The position numbers and the translations under genes were made by a program. A stretch of 64,000 nucleotides of DNA, from assembly GCA_023957235.1 (NCBI GenBank), contig JAMLHI010000001.1, forward strand, positions 186,001-250,000, given 5' to 3'. Origin of the DNA: Chitinophagales bacterium (GTDB lineage Bacteria > Bacteroidota > Bacteroidia > Chitinophagales > JADIYW01). Below, piece by piece: positions 8,151-17,390 of the stretch. Numbering within the stretch: the stretch's first letter is position 1; every line of letters starts with the position of its first letter. Under the pieces are notes generated by a model. The model searched no databases and had not been told where the DNA came from. It saw only the letters and a program-made list of their open reading frames with translations.

Positions 8151-11100
8151 TCATCATCCAAGGCTTTTAATAAGTCGTCAAGTGACATTTGGTTGACCTG
8201 ATTTTCAATTTCGTCTTTAGATATTGGGTCAGTGAATGCTCCTTTTGGAAGAGAAGCACTTGTTGAAGATGATGTTTCCTCCATAGTTGGAGAGTCAATG
8301 ATGTTTTTTTCGTCAGCAACAAATGCTGCATATTTTTCTACGGTTGGATAAGTCCATATACTTGATACTGCAATATTGATTTCAAAATCAGATTGAAACT
8401 TATTTTTCAATTGGACAGCCATTAAAGAATCTACTCCCATGCTTTTGAATGTTGCATCTTCCTTAATTTTTGTGCTTGGAATTTTTGTAATGGAGGAAAG
8501 GTGATTTTTAATGGTATTCTTAAAATGTCTTATTGCAGAAGCTCTGTTGGCAAATTCGAATGTTTCAGAAGGCGCTTCAGATACTTGAGACTCAGAGTCA
8601 TAACTTAAATTTTCGCTTAGATATTCAGTGTATTTTTCTATTGTTGGATAGGTCCAAATACTAGAAACAGATAAATCTATTCCTGCTTCTTCTTGAAGTT
8701 TATTTTTCAATTGAACGGCCATTAAAGAATCAATCCCCATGCTTTTAAAAGTTGCATCTTCTTTGATTTTGGAGGATGGTATTTTAGTTATGAGTGAAAC
8801 AAATTCTTTGATTTTAGATTTGTAATATCGTATAGCGCTGGTTTTATTGGTATATTTTATGATAGCTTCAGAAGGAAGGAGATCTGATTTTTGGGGAGTA
8901 TTTTTCAGCACTTTACTGAAGAAAGTATTATTAGTGATGCCACTATTGGATGCTGCCCATTGATTGAAATCTATGTCCATCAGCATATACTGGGCTCCAG
9001 GCATATCAAAAAGATTCTCAAAATATTCAGGCAATTGTTCTGGTTGGATAATAAACATCCCCTGTTCTGCCAATCTCTCTCCTCTTTTGATATCTGCTGC
9101 AGCAAGACCTATTTCTCCTATATTTCCAAAATTGATTGACAAGGCCGCCAATCCTTGTGATTTTCTATAGTTGGCAAGCTGGTCTAATGCCATATTTGCG
9201 GCAGTATAATTGGCTTGTCCAGCAGTACCTAATACTGATGCTCCTGATGAAAATAATACAAAAGATTCTAATGTCCTATTGGAGAAGTACTGATGCAGAT
9301 TCCAGCCTCCATTAATTTTTGGGGATAACACTTTGTTGAATTGTTCAACGGTAAGATTTAAAAATGCGCCATCATCCAATACGCCTGCAGCATGTACTAT
9401 TCCTTTGATGGCAGGCATAATGGTTTCAATTTCCATGACCAATTTGGCAAGCGAATCTGGATAAGTGATATCTGCTGAGAATACTTCTACTTTTACTCCT
9501 TGTTTTCTCAATTTATCTACTACAGGCTGTGTCTCAGGTTTCATTCCTTTTCGACTTACCAAGGCTATATTTTTTACTCCTTTTGAAGCCAACCAATTGG
9601 CAAATTCTAATCCTAGTCCGCTTGTTCCGCCTGTAATCAAATATGTTACTTGCCCATTGAAAGGAATTGCCTGTTGCGGTGCAGACTTGACTTCTTGGAG
9701 GAGAGGAGTGTACCACTTTTGTTGGCGGTGTACCCATTCTTTGTGGGCTGGATTTTGATTCAAGACTTGAATGATTTCTTCAGCAGAAGTATTTGAATTA
9801 ATATCAATTGTTATAGACTTCAATTCAGGAAACTCATTGCGAATAGTTCTAATCAATCCCCATAATGCTGTGCTAGGAATATGGATAGATTTGTCAAACT
9901 CACTGATGATCTGACCATTTTTAGTGATAGCATATAGTTGAGGTGCTTTGCCTTTTTGGTTGTAATGTTGTATTAAATCTCTAAAGCTAAAAATGGCATC
10001 TTGTTGGGTTGCTTTTGAATTTGTGCAAGAGAGATGTATAATAGCTTCAGGAATGGAAATCGGTTTTTCTGTAGAAGATATGATTTCTACTTCTACTCCT
10101 TGTTGAATTAATAGCGTAGCCACACTCTCTCCCAATCCTTCTAAATCTTTGATAATGAGTACCGATTTTGGAAGAGAAGTATTTTGTACATCTACTTCTT
10201 CCCAAATTGTTTCATAAATCAAGGAAGAATGTTTTTTTTGAGTCAATGAAAGGGAAGTGTCCTTAGAATTAGAGGTAGCTATTGTTTGATTTTCAACAAT
10301 ATTTTCAGTGGACATATTGGTGATTTGAGGTTTTTGGTCAAACCAAAATCTTTCTTTTTGCCATGGATAATTAGGTAATAATACAAATTGATGGATAGAA
10401 GGGTAAATTTTTTCCCAGTCTATTTTCAAGCCAGACTCAAAATATTTTCCTAAAGACTTATAAAAACTCAAAAGTTCATCTTTTTCTCTCCATAATGAAG
10501 GGATGGCTACTCCTGACTTATTAATATATTGAATATTATCTTGAATGGCAGTAGAAAGAACTGGATGAGGAGTAAGTTCAATAAATACAGCTTTATCATG
10601 TTGAACAATTTCTCTTATGACTGCACCGAATTGAACTGGGTTTCTAAGATTTTTTGCCCAATAATCTGCACTCAATTGTTCTCCTTTCATTTTTTCTTTA
10701 AGTGCTGTTGAAAAAAATTGGATATTGGAGTTAGAGGGTTGAAGTCCTTTCAAAGCGTTAGTTAATGGAGATAATATTTCATCCATTTGAGGGCTGTGGG
10801 AGGCGACATCTACTTTAATCAATCTACAAAACCTCCCTTCTGCTTCCAATTCATCTAATAGATTTTGTAAATATAAAGGGTCTCCAGCAATGACAGTAGA
10901 ATTTGGACTGTTTTGAACAGCGATAGATAGATAATTCTCTTTGTTTTGGAGTTTAGAATGAGCTTCTTCCAAAGTCAAATCAGTAACTGCCATTGCTCCT
11001 TTGCCACTCGTCTGTTTCATCAATAGGCTTCTAGTGCAGATGATATTTGCAGCTTCATCTAATGTAATCATATCTGCAAGAAATGCTGCGGCAACTTCTC

Positions 11101-13054
11101 CCATACTATGTCCGACTACAATATCAGGTTGAATTCCTTTGGATTTCCACAACTGCCCTAAAGCAATTTCTATTGCAATGAGTACTGGCTGAATGATATC
11201 TATTGCGTCAAAATTTTGCCCATTCAATTCCTCCAGCAAACTCCATTGTACATATTTGGAGAATGCTTGAGAACATTTGTCTATGCTATCTTTGAAGACA
11301 GGCTCACTCTGATAGAGCTCTTGAGCCATCCCTATCCATTGCGCTCCCTGACCAGGGCAAACAAATACGACTTTGGCATAGTCATCAGCGTCAAAGATTT
11401 TATGGTCTTCAAACACTATGTCAGCAAAGTCTTCCAACTGTTCTATCATTGAAGGTTTATCTTTTGCAACAAATACTTCTCTGACATCAAATATTGTTCT
11501 TTTGAGAGCTGCCATTGCGCAAATATCTTCCAATGAGTCAGGAGATATTTTAATAAATTGGGCATAAGCCTTGCTCAAAGATTGAAGGGCTTCTGGTGTT
11601 TTTGCAGACAAGGGTAATATAAAGATATCATTTCTCAAAGGCTCTGAAGGCTTTTGAGGTTCTATTTTAGGGCTTTCTCCGATTAAAACATGAGCATTCG
11701 TCCCCGTTACTCCAAATCCACTCACTCCTATATATTGATTAGTGGGATTCCAATTGATGTTTTGAGTTGGAACGCTTATCGGGATATTTTTCCAGTCAAT
11801 CAGCTCATTAGGAGTAACAAAATGTAAATTTTTAGGAATTGATTGATTCTGAATAGCAAGGACAGACTTGATCATGCCTGCCATTCCTGCAACCCCTTCA
11901 GTATGGCCTATATTTGTTTTGACAGAACCTACATATAAAGGATGCTCTTTGGTTTTGGAAGAGGAGAACACAGCAGATATAGCTTCCATTTCTATAGGGT
12001 CTCCAATTTTTGTTCCTGTCCCATGAGCTTCGATAAATGCAACTTGCTCAGGTTGGAGTTGTGCATTTTCAAGTGCTTTTTTAAGCAGTCGTTCTTGCGC
12101 TTTTACATTAGGTGCTGTGAATCCATTACTTCTCCCATCTTGATTGACAGCCGAACCTTTGATGACAGCAAGGATATTATCTCCATCTCTTTGAGCATCC
12201 TTTAGTCTTTTGAGGATGAAAATACCACTACCTTCTGAACGGATAAATCCATTGGCTTCATTAGAGAAAGATTTACATCTAGAGTCTTTTGATAATGAAT
12301 TGAGAGAGGAAAAATAAATTGTAAACTCAGGGTCAATGATCACATTGGCTGCTCCTGCAATGGCTAAATTACATTCCTGATTTCTTAATGATTGGACAGC
12401 CAGATGGGTAGCTACTAGTGATGAGGAGCAAGCCGTGTCTAATGAAACAGAAGGGCCTTGTAATCCCATTAGATAAGAGATTCTACCTGAATTAGAACAT
12501 ATTGCTGAACCAGTATATGAATATGGATTAATTAATGTATAATCTCCTGATCTGAAGTGCCTTTTTTGATAATCATTATTAGTGACACCTATAAAAACTC
12601 CAGTATTGGAATCTGTCAAAGATTGAAGTGGAATTCCTGCATTTTCTAATGCTTCATAAGTTACCTCCAGCAATATTCTTTGTTGAGGGTCCATACTTTC
12701 TATTTCAGCATAAGATAAATCAAAGAAAGAGCCATCAAATTGGTCGATATTGTCCAAAAAACCGCCCTGTTTGACAATCATTTTCCCCGGAGTATCATAT
12801 TGTTCATCATATAAGGATTTTGCATCAAATCTGCTTTCGGGAATATCAGTAATGGCATCAACGCCATTGGATAGAAGCTTCCAGTAGTCCTGAGAAGTAT
12901 ATATACCTCCGGGCAATCGCATGGCCATACCAATAATTGCAATAGGTTCAAACTTTTTACTCTTTTCCTCAAGGAGTCCGGATTTGAGTTTTTTTATAGC
13001 CGTCAATGCATCTTTTAACTGCTGATGTAGTCTTTCTTTTTCTTCCTCTTGCAT
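8147..13054 (-). CDS. Type I polyketide synthase, KS-AT-KR-ACP-ACP
   Basis: A 1635-residue single-module synthase. Domain order: charged N-terminal coiled coil (1-33, possible docking helix); ketosynthase about 36-460 with Cys209 in DTACSSS, His344 in EAHGTGT and His384 in NIGHTEG; acyltransferase about 562-860 with Ser650 in GHSMGE and VASH at 750-753; ketoreductase about 945-1330 with TGGTSGLGLE, LDD at 1226-1228, and Ser/Tyr1283/Asn1287; two acyl carrier domains with Ser1443 and Ser1543 in DSLMAVQLKNK; and an acidic C-terminal tail. No dehydratase, enoylreductase or thioesterase is present. The ACPs are exactly 100 residues apart and very similar, so they arose by tandem duplication. The LDD motif is usual for B-type ketoreductases. 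The AT motif does not settle malonyl versus methylmalonyl. No partner biosynthetic genes are adjacent; the product is unknown. Confidence 0.92.
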   Translation of the reverse strand: MQEEEKERLHQQLKDALTAIKKLKSGLLEEKSKKFEPIAIIGMAMRLPGGIYTSQDYWKLLSNGVDAITDIPESRFDAKSLYDEQYDTPGKMIVKQGGFLDNIDQFDGSFFDLSYAEIESMDPQQRILLEVTYEALENAGIPLQSLTDSNTGVFIGVTNNDYQKRHFRSGDYTLINPYSYTGSAICSNSGRISYLMGLQGPSVSLDTACSSSLVATHLAVQSLRNQECNLAIAGAANVIIDPEFTIYFSSLNSLSKDSRCKSFSNEANGFIRSEGSGIFILKRLKDAQRDGDNILAVIKGSAVNQDGRSNGFTAPNVKAQERLLKKALENAQLQPEQVAFIEAHGTGTKIGDPIEMEAISAVFSSSKTKEHPLYVGSVKTNIGHTEGVAGMAGMIKSVLAIQNQSIPKNLHFVTPNELIDWKNIPISVPTQNINWNPTNQYIGVSGFGVTGTNAHVLIGESPKIEPQKPSEPLRNDIFILPLSAKTPEALQSLSKAYAQFIKISPDSLEDICAMAALKRTIFDVREVFVAKDKPSMIEQLEDFADIVFEDHKIFDADDYAKVVFVCPGQGAQWIGMAQELYQSEPVFKDSIDKCSQAFSKYVQWSLLEELNGQNFDAIDIIQPVLIAIEIALGQLWKSKGIQPDIVVGHSMGEVAAAFLADMITLDEAANIICTRSLLMKQTSGKGAMAVTDLTLEEAHSKLQNKENYLSIAVQNSPNSTVIAGDPLYLQNLLDELEAEGRFCRLIKVDVASHSPQMDEILSPLTNALKGLQPSNSNIQFFSTALKEKMKGEQLSADYWAKNLRNPVQFGAVIREIVQHDKAVFIELTPHPVLSTAIQDNIQYINKSGVAIPSLWREKDELLSFYKSLGKYFESGLKIDWEKIYPSIHQFVLLPNYPWQKERFWFDQKPQITNMSTENIVENQTIATSNSKDTSLSLTQKKHSSLIYETIWEEVDVQNTSLPKSVLIIKDLEGLGESVATLLIQQGVEVEIISSTEKPISIPEAIIHLSCTNSKATQQDAIFSFRDLIQHYNQKGKAPQLYAITKNGQIISEFDKSIHIPSTALWGLIRTIRNEFPELKSITIDINSNTSAEEIIQVLNQNPAHKEWVHRQQKWYTPLLQEVKSAPQQAIPFNGQVTYLITGGTSGLGLEFANWLASKGVKNIALVSRKGMKPETQPVVDKLRKQGVKVEVFSADITYPDSLAKLVMEIETIMPAIKGIVHAAGVLDDGAFLNLTVEQFNKVLSPKINGGWNLHQYFSNRTLESFVLFSSGASVLGTAGQANYTAANMALDQLANYRKSQGLAALSINFGNIGEIGLAAADIKRGERLAEQGMFIIQPEQLPEYFENLFDMPGAQYMLMDIDFNQWAASNSGITNNTFFSKVLKNTPQKSDLLPSEAIIKYTNKTSAIRYYKSKIKEFVSLITKIPSSKIKEDATFKSMGIDSLMAVQLKNKLQEEAGIDLSVSSIWTYPTIEKYTEYLSENLSYDSESQVSEAPSETFEFANRASAIRHFKNTIKNHLSSITKIPSTKIKEDATFKSMGVDSLMAVQLKNKFQSDFEINIAVSSIWTYPTVEKYAAFVADEKNIIDSPTMEETSSSTSASLPKGAFTDPISKDEIENQVNQMSLDDLLKALDDE

Positions 13055-13226
13055 GATAAAAATATAAATGGCTAAGATAATAAATTGAATTTTGAGTACC
13101 TAAATTTTAGATATTTCAAATTGTAAAAAGGAAATAGCTAATTTAAGCTACTCAATTTTTTGAGATGGATGGAATGCAGGAGACTTTCTGAAAAGATATC
13201 TTTTACATTATTATTCTGCTTTTAGT

Positions 13227-13234
13227 TATGTTTG
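13227..13234 (+). promoter_or_regulatory. Candidate -7 promoter box for metF
   Basis: TATGTTTG fits the TAnnTTTG consensus and ends 14 bases before the metF ATG, implying a very short leader. No clear -33 box is seen. Confidence 0.4.
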
Positions 13235-13248
13235 CATATTGAAAATAT

Positions 13249-14205
13249 ATGAAAGTCACAGAAATTCTTCAGGAAAATATAGGAAAGAAGCTAGTCTCTT
13301 TTGAGTTATTGCCACCGCTTAAAGGGAAGAGTATAGAGCATCTGTATAACATACTAGAGCCTTTGATTGATTTTAACCCTCCTTTTATTGATGTGACATA
13401 TCATCGGGAAGAGTACGAATATAAAATCACGCCAAATGGATATTTTGAAAAAATTGCTGTGAGAAAAAGGCCCGGGACTGTAGGCATCTGTTCTGCTATT
13501 CAACATAAGTATGAGATTGAAGCTGTACCACATTTGATTTGTGGAGGATTCTCCAAACAAGAAACGGAGAATGCACTGATTGATTTACACTTTTTAGGAA
13601 TTCACAATATTTTGGCACTCAGGGGAGATGCTCGTCGTCTTGATAAAACTTTTGTGCCAGAAAAGGATGGGCATCATTATGCAGTGAATTTAGTGAAACA
13701 AATCAATCAAATGAATCAAGGAGTGTATTTGGATAAAGATCTAGTGGATGGTGCAAAAACAGATTTCTGTATAGGAGTAGCAGGGTATCCTGAAAAGCAT
13801 TTTGAAGCAGCAAATTATGAAGAAGATTTGCTGTTTTTGAAGGCCAAAGTAGAGGCTGGAGCAGATTATATAGTGACACAGATGTTTTTTGACAATCAGG
13901 TGTTTTTTAAATTTGTTAAAGATTGTAGAGACTTAGGAATAAATGTTCCTATTATCCCAGGTATTAAACCATTGACTAAAATGGGTCAGTTGAAGGGGAT
14001 TCCAAGTAATTTCTATATTAATTTTCCAGATGAGTTGGTGAAGGAAGCCAGAAAATGTAAAGATGATCTCGCTGTCAGAGAATTAGGTACTGAATGGTGC
14101 ACTGCCCAATCTAAGGAGTTATTTGAACAAGGAGCTTCTTGTATTCACTTTTATACGATGAGTGATCAAAAGGTGGTTTCAAAAGTTTGTTCAGAAATTT
14201 TATAA
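13249..14205 (+). CDS. metF: Methylenetetrahydrofolate reductase
   Basis: A 318-residue TIM-barrel flavoprotein of the MetF family, which reduces 5,10-methylene-THF to 5-methyl-THF for methionine synthesis. Family features seen are SFELLPPLKG (catalytic-Glu region near residue 19), FIDVTYH, GICSAIQHKYEIEAVPHLICGG, the FAD-site region NILALRGDA (about 119-128), GVAGYPEKH, and GADYIVTQMFFD. The C-terminal GASCIHFYTMS is also typical. The length is close to that of other bacterial MetF proteins. Transcribed divergently from the PKS gene, with a candidate promoter close upstream. A DMT-family exporter follows on the same strand after 75 bases. Confidence 0.92.
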   Translation: MKVTEILQENIGKKLVSFELLPPLKGKSIEHLYNILEPLIDFNPPFIDVTYHREEYEYKITPNGYFEKIAVRKRPGTVGICSAIQHKYEIEAVPHLICGGFSKQETENALIDLHFLGIHNILALRGDARRLDKTFVPEKDGHHYAVNLVKQINQMNQGVYLDKDLVDGAKTDFCIGVAGYPEKHFEAANYEEDLLFLKAKVEAGADYIVTQMFFDNQVFFKFVKDCRDLGINVPIIPGIKPLTKMGQLKGIPSNFYINFPDELVKEARKCKDDLAVRELGTEWCTAQSKELFEQGASCIHFYTMSDQKVVSKVCSEIL

Positions 14206-14280
14206 GCTAAAGTATATGTCTCAATTTTGAAGTAGTTATTTCTCATTATTGTATATAAAATAGGTGATAATCAATCGGAT

Positions 14281-15180
14281 ATGAGTCAAGGAAAGATAGT
14301 CGGTAATTGGTTATTATTGGTTGGACTTTCTATGATGTGGGGGTTTTCCTTTTTCTTCATGAAGAAAGGATTAGATGCCTTTTCTCCTGTGGAGGTAGGT
14401 GCATTAAGGGTATTTATTGCATTTTGTACTTTATGTCCTTTTATTATTTTTTTTCATAAAAAAATGCCTCTTAAAGTTTTTGTTTATACAGCTTTAGCAG
14501 GATTGCTAGGGAGTGGAATCCCTCCAATGCTTTTCTCTTTTGCCCAACAGCACATCAGTACATCTGTTGCAGGAATATTAAATACGACTACTCCTCTTTT
14601 TGCTTTAATTTTTGGTGTTTTATTTTTTAAAGTACCTACCAAATGGGCTCAGTTGATAGGGGTCATCATTGGCATCATTGGAGCCATAACTATAATACTT
14701 TATACAGGAAATGTAGAGTTGAAATTTGAGGCTAAATATTCCTTGCTGGTTGTTTTGGCATCTAGTTGTTATGGATTATCAGGAAATATACTGAAGTCCA
14801 AAGTGATGCAATATGACATTCATCCTATACAAATCTCTATTTTAGGATTTTTGTTTATGGGACCTATCGCTGGAATATTTCTTTTAAAGAATGGGACTTT
14901 TAATAGGATAATGGTAGAAGATTTAGCACAAGAAAAACTAAAATATTTATTGATATTGGGGGTGTTTGGCACTGCCATTGCAATGTTTTTCTTCAACTGG
15001 ATGGTGCAACGCACTAGTGCTTTGTTTGCTTCTTTTACGACCTACCTCATTCCATTTTTTGCTATTTTAATAGGAATGATATTTTTGAAAGAACGACTCA
15101 ATATCCAGCAGGTTACTGGATTTGTAATTATACTTATTGGAGTAATAGTTGCTAATAAAAAAGTAGAAGATATTCAATAA
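14281..15180 (+). CDS. EamA/DMT-superfamily transporter
   Basis: A 299-residue protein with about ten hydrophobic helices in two EamA repeats. The first opens LLLVGLSMMWGFSFFFMKKG and the second near residue 155 with LLVVLASSCYGLSGNILKSK. Helix-loop motifs such as LNTTTPLFALIFGVLFF and TYLIPFFAILIGMIFLKERL are typical of metabolite exporters of the drug/metabolite family. The substrate cannot be read from sequence. It overlaps the end of the convergent tiny lipoprotein gene by seven bases. Confidence 0.88.
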   Translation: MSQGKIVGNWLLLVGLSMMWGFSFFFMKKGLDAFSPVEVGALRVFIAFCTLCPFIIFFHKKMPLKVFVYTALAGLLGSGIPPMLFSFAQQHISTSVAGILNTTTPLFALIFGVLFFKVPTKWAQLIGVIIGIIGAITIILYTGNVELKFEAKYSLLVVLASSCYGLSGNILKSKVMQYDIHPIQISILGFLFMGPIAGIFLLKNGTFNRIMVEDLAQEKLKYLLILGVFGTAIAMFFFNWMVQRTSALFASFTTYLIPFFAILIGMIFLKERLNIQQVTGFVIILIGVIVANKKVEDIQ

Positions 15181-15338
15181 TGTTGAGTGGCTGGAGATGT
15201 TTTTATACACATTTTTTCTATATGTAAATTTTCTTTTTGCCCAAATGTAGGGCAACCACATTTTTTAGAGGACTTACAAGATGTATAGATGGAGATGAGG
15301 CAGACAAATACTAAAAAAAAGATAGTTCTTCGTTTCAT
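15174..15338 (-). CDS. Tiny lipoprotein (54 aa) with KKCGCP motif
   Basis: A 54-codon ORF, starting at the ATG complementary to 15336-15338. MKRR is followed by a hydrophobic stretch and IYTSC, a lipobox with Cys21 as the probable lipidated residue. The mature peptide is only about 34 residues, begins CKSSKKCGCPTFGQ and contains two further cysteines near the start plus one at residue 44. No named family is recognised. A second small lipoprotein at 33874 has the similar CNKKVGCP just after its lipid cysteine. The gene is convergent with the DMT transporter. The function is unknown, but the intact signal peptide argues that it is real. Confidence 0.6.
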   Translation of the reverse strand: MKRRTIFFLVFVCLISIYTSCKSSKKCGCPTFGQKENLHIEKMCIKTSPATQHY

Positions 15339-15397
15339 TTTTATTGAATTGAGTATGAAATTACAAAAAAATGTTTTGCCTTGATTATTTTTAACAA

Positions 15398-16507
15398 ATG
15401 CAAGAGCTTTTGAGAGGGAAGAGGATTTTGGTGGCCATACTCAATTGGGGATTGGGCCATGCTACACGCATGACTCCAGTAATAGAGCAACTCATTGATA
15501 GAGGAGCAGAAGTCAGCCTCGCTGGAGATGGAGCTTCATTGGTCTTTTTGTCTGAAGTATTCCCAAAATTGCCAAAATTTGAGCTACCTCCTTATAATAT
15601 TGAATATCCTTCTGGCTGGGGAGGCGCATGGAAGACTGTTTTCAAAGCACCTAAGATTATTCAAGCGATTAAAGATGAACAAATTGCAATTGCTGATATA
15701 GTAGAAAGGTATCAAATTGAGGCCATCATTTCAGATAACCGATATGGGGTCTTTTCTGCCAAAATTCCTTCAATATTTGTAGGTCATCAATTGAGAGTGT
15801 TACCACCCAAAGGCTTTCAGTGGGGCAGTGCTTTGATTTTAGCTTGGCACAAAAAATACTTAAAGAATTTTTCAGAAATATGGGTGCCTGATTTTGATGA
15901 TGAGAGAAATTTTTCTGGTCGTCTTTCACATGATGTTGATACAGGTATTCCTATAAAATATATGGGTCCTCAAAGTCGTTTTGCTCATTATTTTTCAAAA
16001 GAAAGTACAGAGGGAGAAAATATAGTAGTTGTTCTTTCTGGTCCTGAGCCTCAACGTACTTTTCTTGAAGGTAAAATTTTGGAACAATTAAAAAATTATC
16101 AAAGACCTTCTGTCTTGGTGAGAGGAGTAGTGCATGAAAAGGAAGAAAGGCAAATTGGAAATGTCAAAACCATCAATTATTTACATGGAGAAAGGCTGAT
16201 ACAGGTCTTATTGTCAGCTCATTGTGTAATTTGTCGATCGGGGTATAGTTCGATTATGGATTTAGCCTTGTTGGGTAAAAAAGTTATTTTCATACCTACT
16301 CCAGGACAGACTGAACAGATTTATCTTGCAGAGAGATTGGCAGAAAAAAAATGGGCTATCCATCAATCTCAATCGAGATTAAACCTACCAGAGGCTATCT
16401 CTTCATTAGAAAAAATACAGCCCTTCTATCAATCAGGCTGGGATACTCACTTATTGGAAGATAGGTTGAAGGAGCTTAGGGATAGTATAGATAAAATTAA
16501 GGTCTGA
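15398..16507 (+). CDS. MurG-like (GT28-type) glycosyltransferase
   Basis: A 369-residue GT-B fold protein. The N-terminal Rossmann half starts KRILVAILNWGLGHATRMTPVIEQL, the MurG-like glycine/His loop, and includes IISDNRYGVF. The C-terminal half has VVVLSGPEPQRT, ICRSGYSSIMDLALLGKKVIFIPTPGQTEQIYLAERL, the nucleotide-sugar-binding region. Bacteroidota proteins of this kind are annotated only as glycosyltransferases; sugar and acceptor are not known. It is soluble or peripheral, with no signal peptide. It starts about 60 bases after a divergent lipoprotein gene and overlaps the convergent gene at 16497 by 11 bases. Confidence 0.8.
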   Translation: MQELLRGKRILVAILNWGLGHATRMTPVIEQLIDRGAEVSLAGDGASLVFLSEVFPKLPKFELPPYNIEYPSGWGGAWKTVFKAPKIIQAIKDEQIAIADIVERYQIEAIISDNRYGVFSAKIPSIFVGHQLRVLPPKGFQWGSALILAWHKKYLKNFSEIWVPDFDDERNFSGRLSHDVDTGIPIKYMGPQSRFAHYFSKESTEGENIVVVLSGPEPQRTFLEGKILEQLKNYQRPSVLVRGVVHEKEERQIGNVKTINYLHGERLIQVLLSAHCVICRSGYSSIMDLALLGKKVIFIPTPGQTEQIYLAERLAEKKWAIHQSQSRLNLPEAISSLEKIQPFYQSGWDTHLLEDRLKELRDSIDKIKV

Positions 16508-17363
16508 CTATAATTATTTCTACACCTTCACTATATGTCTGCCATTGCTTGCCAGTTCTAGTAATATCTACAAAAATAAATCCGCCATTTTCATTTACTG
16601 TTTTTTGGATATAAGAATCTCTAATTGCACTGGGTAGATTGCTTTCTAAAATAGCTTCAATAATAGAATGAGTTTTGATATGATAGTCAGGCAGATATTT
16701 CGCCAATTCTGTTTGAAATCTTGCTTTCTGAATACGTGCTATTTCAGGAGAGCTGAGGGTTTGCAATGGTGAAGAGGGAAGGAATAGCAATTTATTTTCA
16801 AAAAGAACTATCGCCCCTTTTGTATGGATGGCCAAAGTGCCATCAATCTTCAATTTGTATTCGACATCTTCATAAGTACGTTTGCCTTTTGTGTTTGGAT
16901 TCCAAATATTTAATACTATCTCAGGCAATATATCTTTATATCTGAAGAATAAGATAGCAGCACCACTCGCCTGAATTGGGGAGATATGGCTGAATCGCTT
17001 GATTTTTTTTCCTTGTTTGTTCAACAATAGCCAAGAAGGCGTTCCAGATTTGGAATAGACAAGTTGCATATCTCCCACCTGGTCCAAGTGTATGGTGTGA
17101 ATAGAGCTATTGATAGTTTTCCAAATTAAACTCGTATTGGAAAGAGAAAAACTGCCCAGCATCATCACCGAAATAATAATATAAATGAGTACCAATAAGG
17201 CAGCTCCTAATGGGTAATAACTATATTTTTGAAGATCAATAGAGCTAAGTAGAAATATACCAATAGCTGTGAGTAACATAAAGATGAGTATAAGTAACCA
17301 GTTTTTGGTGTCCCATGTATTGTATCGACCTCTTACAATGATATCTTTGCTAATATTTTCCAA
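16497..17363 (-). CDS. Hypothetical protein with two membrane segments and a cytosolic domain
   Basis: A 288-residue protein with two hydrophobic segments (about residues 22-42 and 51-73) and then a soluble domain to the end. The N-terminal half resembles bacterial PH-like membrane proteins in layout (two helices followed by beta-rich sequence such as TSLIWKTINSSIHTIHLDQV), but I do not recognise a named family. A short helical insert at about 205-250 is followed by FIFVDITRTG. It is divergent from the YcxB-like gene at 17391, whose product has the same two-helix-plus-domain layout. The function is unknown. Confidence 0.7.
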   Translation of the reverse strand: MENISKDIIVRGRYNTWDTKNWLLILIFMLLTAIGIFLLSSIDLQKYSYYPLGAALLVLIYIIISVMMLGSFSLSNTSLIWKTINSSIHTIHLDQVGDMQLVYSKSGTPSWLLLNKQGKKIKRFSHISPIQASGAAILFFRYKDILPEIVLNIWNPNTKGKRTYEDVEYKLKIDGTLAIHTKGAIVLFENKLLFLPSSPLQTLSSPEIARIQKARFQTELAKYLPDYHIKTHSIIEAILESNLPSAIRDSYIQKTVNENGGFIFVDITRTGKQWQTYSEGVEIIIVRP

Positions 17364-17390
17364 GATGAAATTTTTTGAATTCAGATATAA

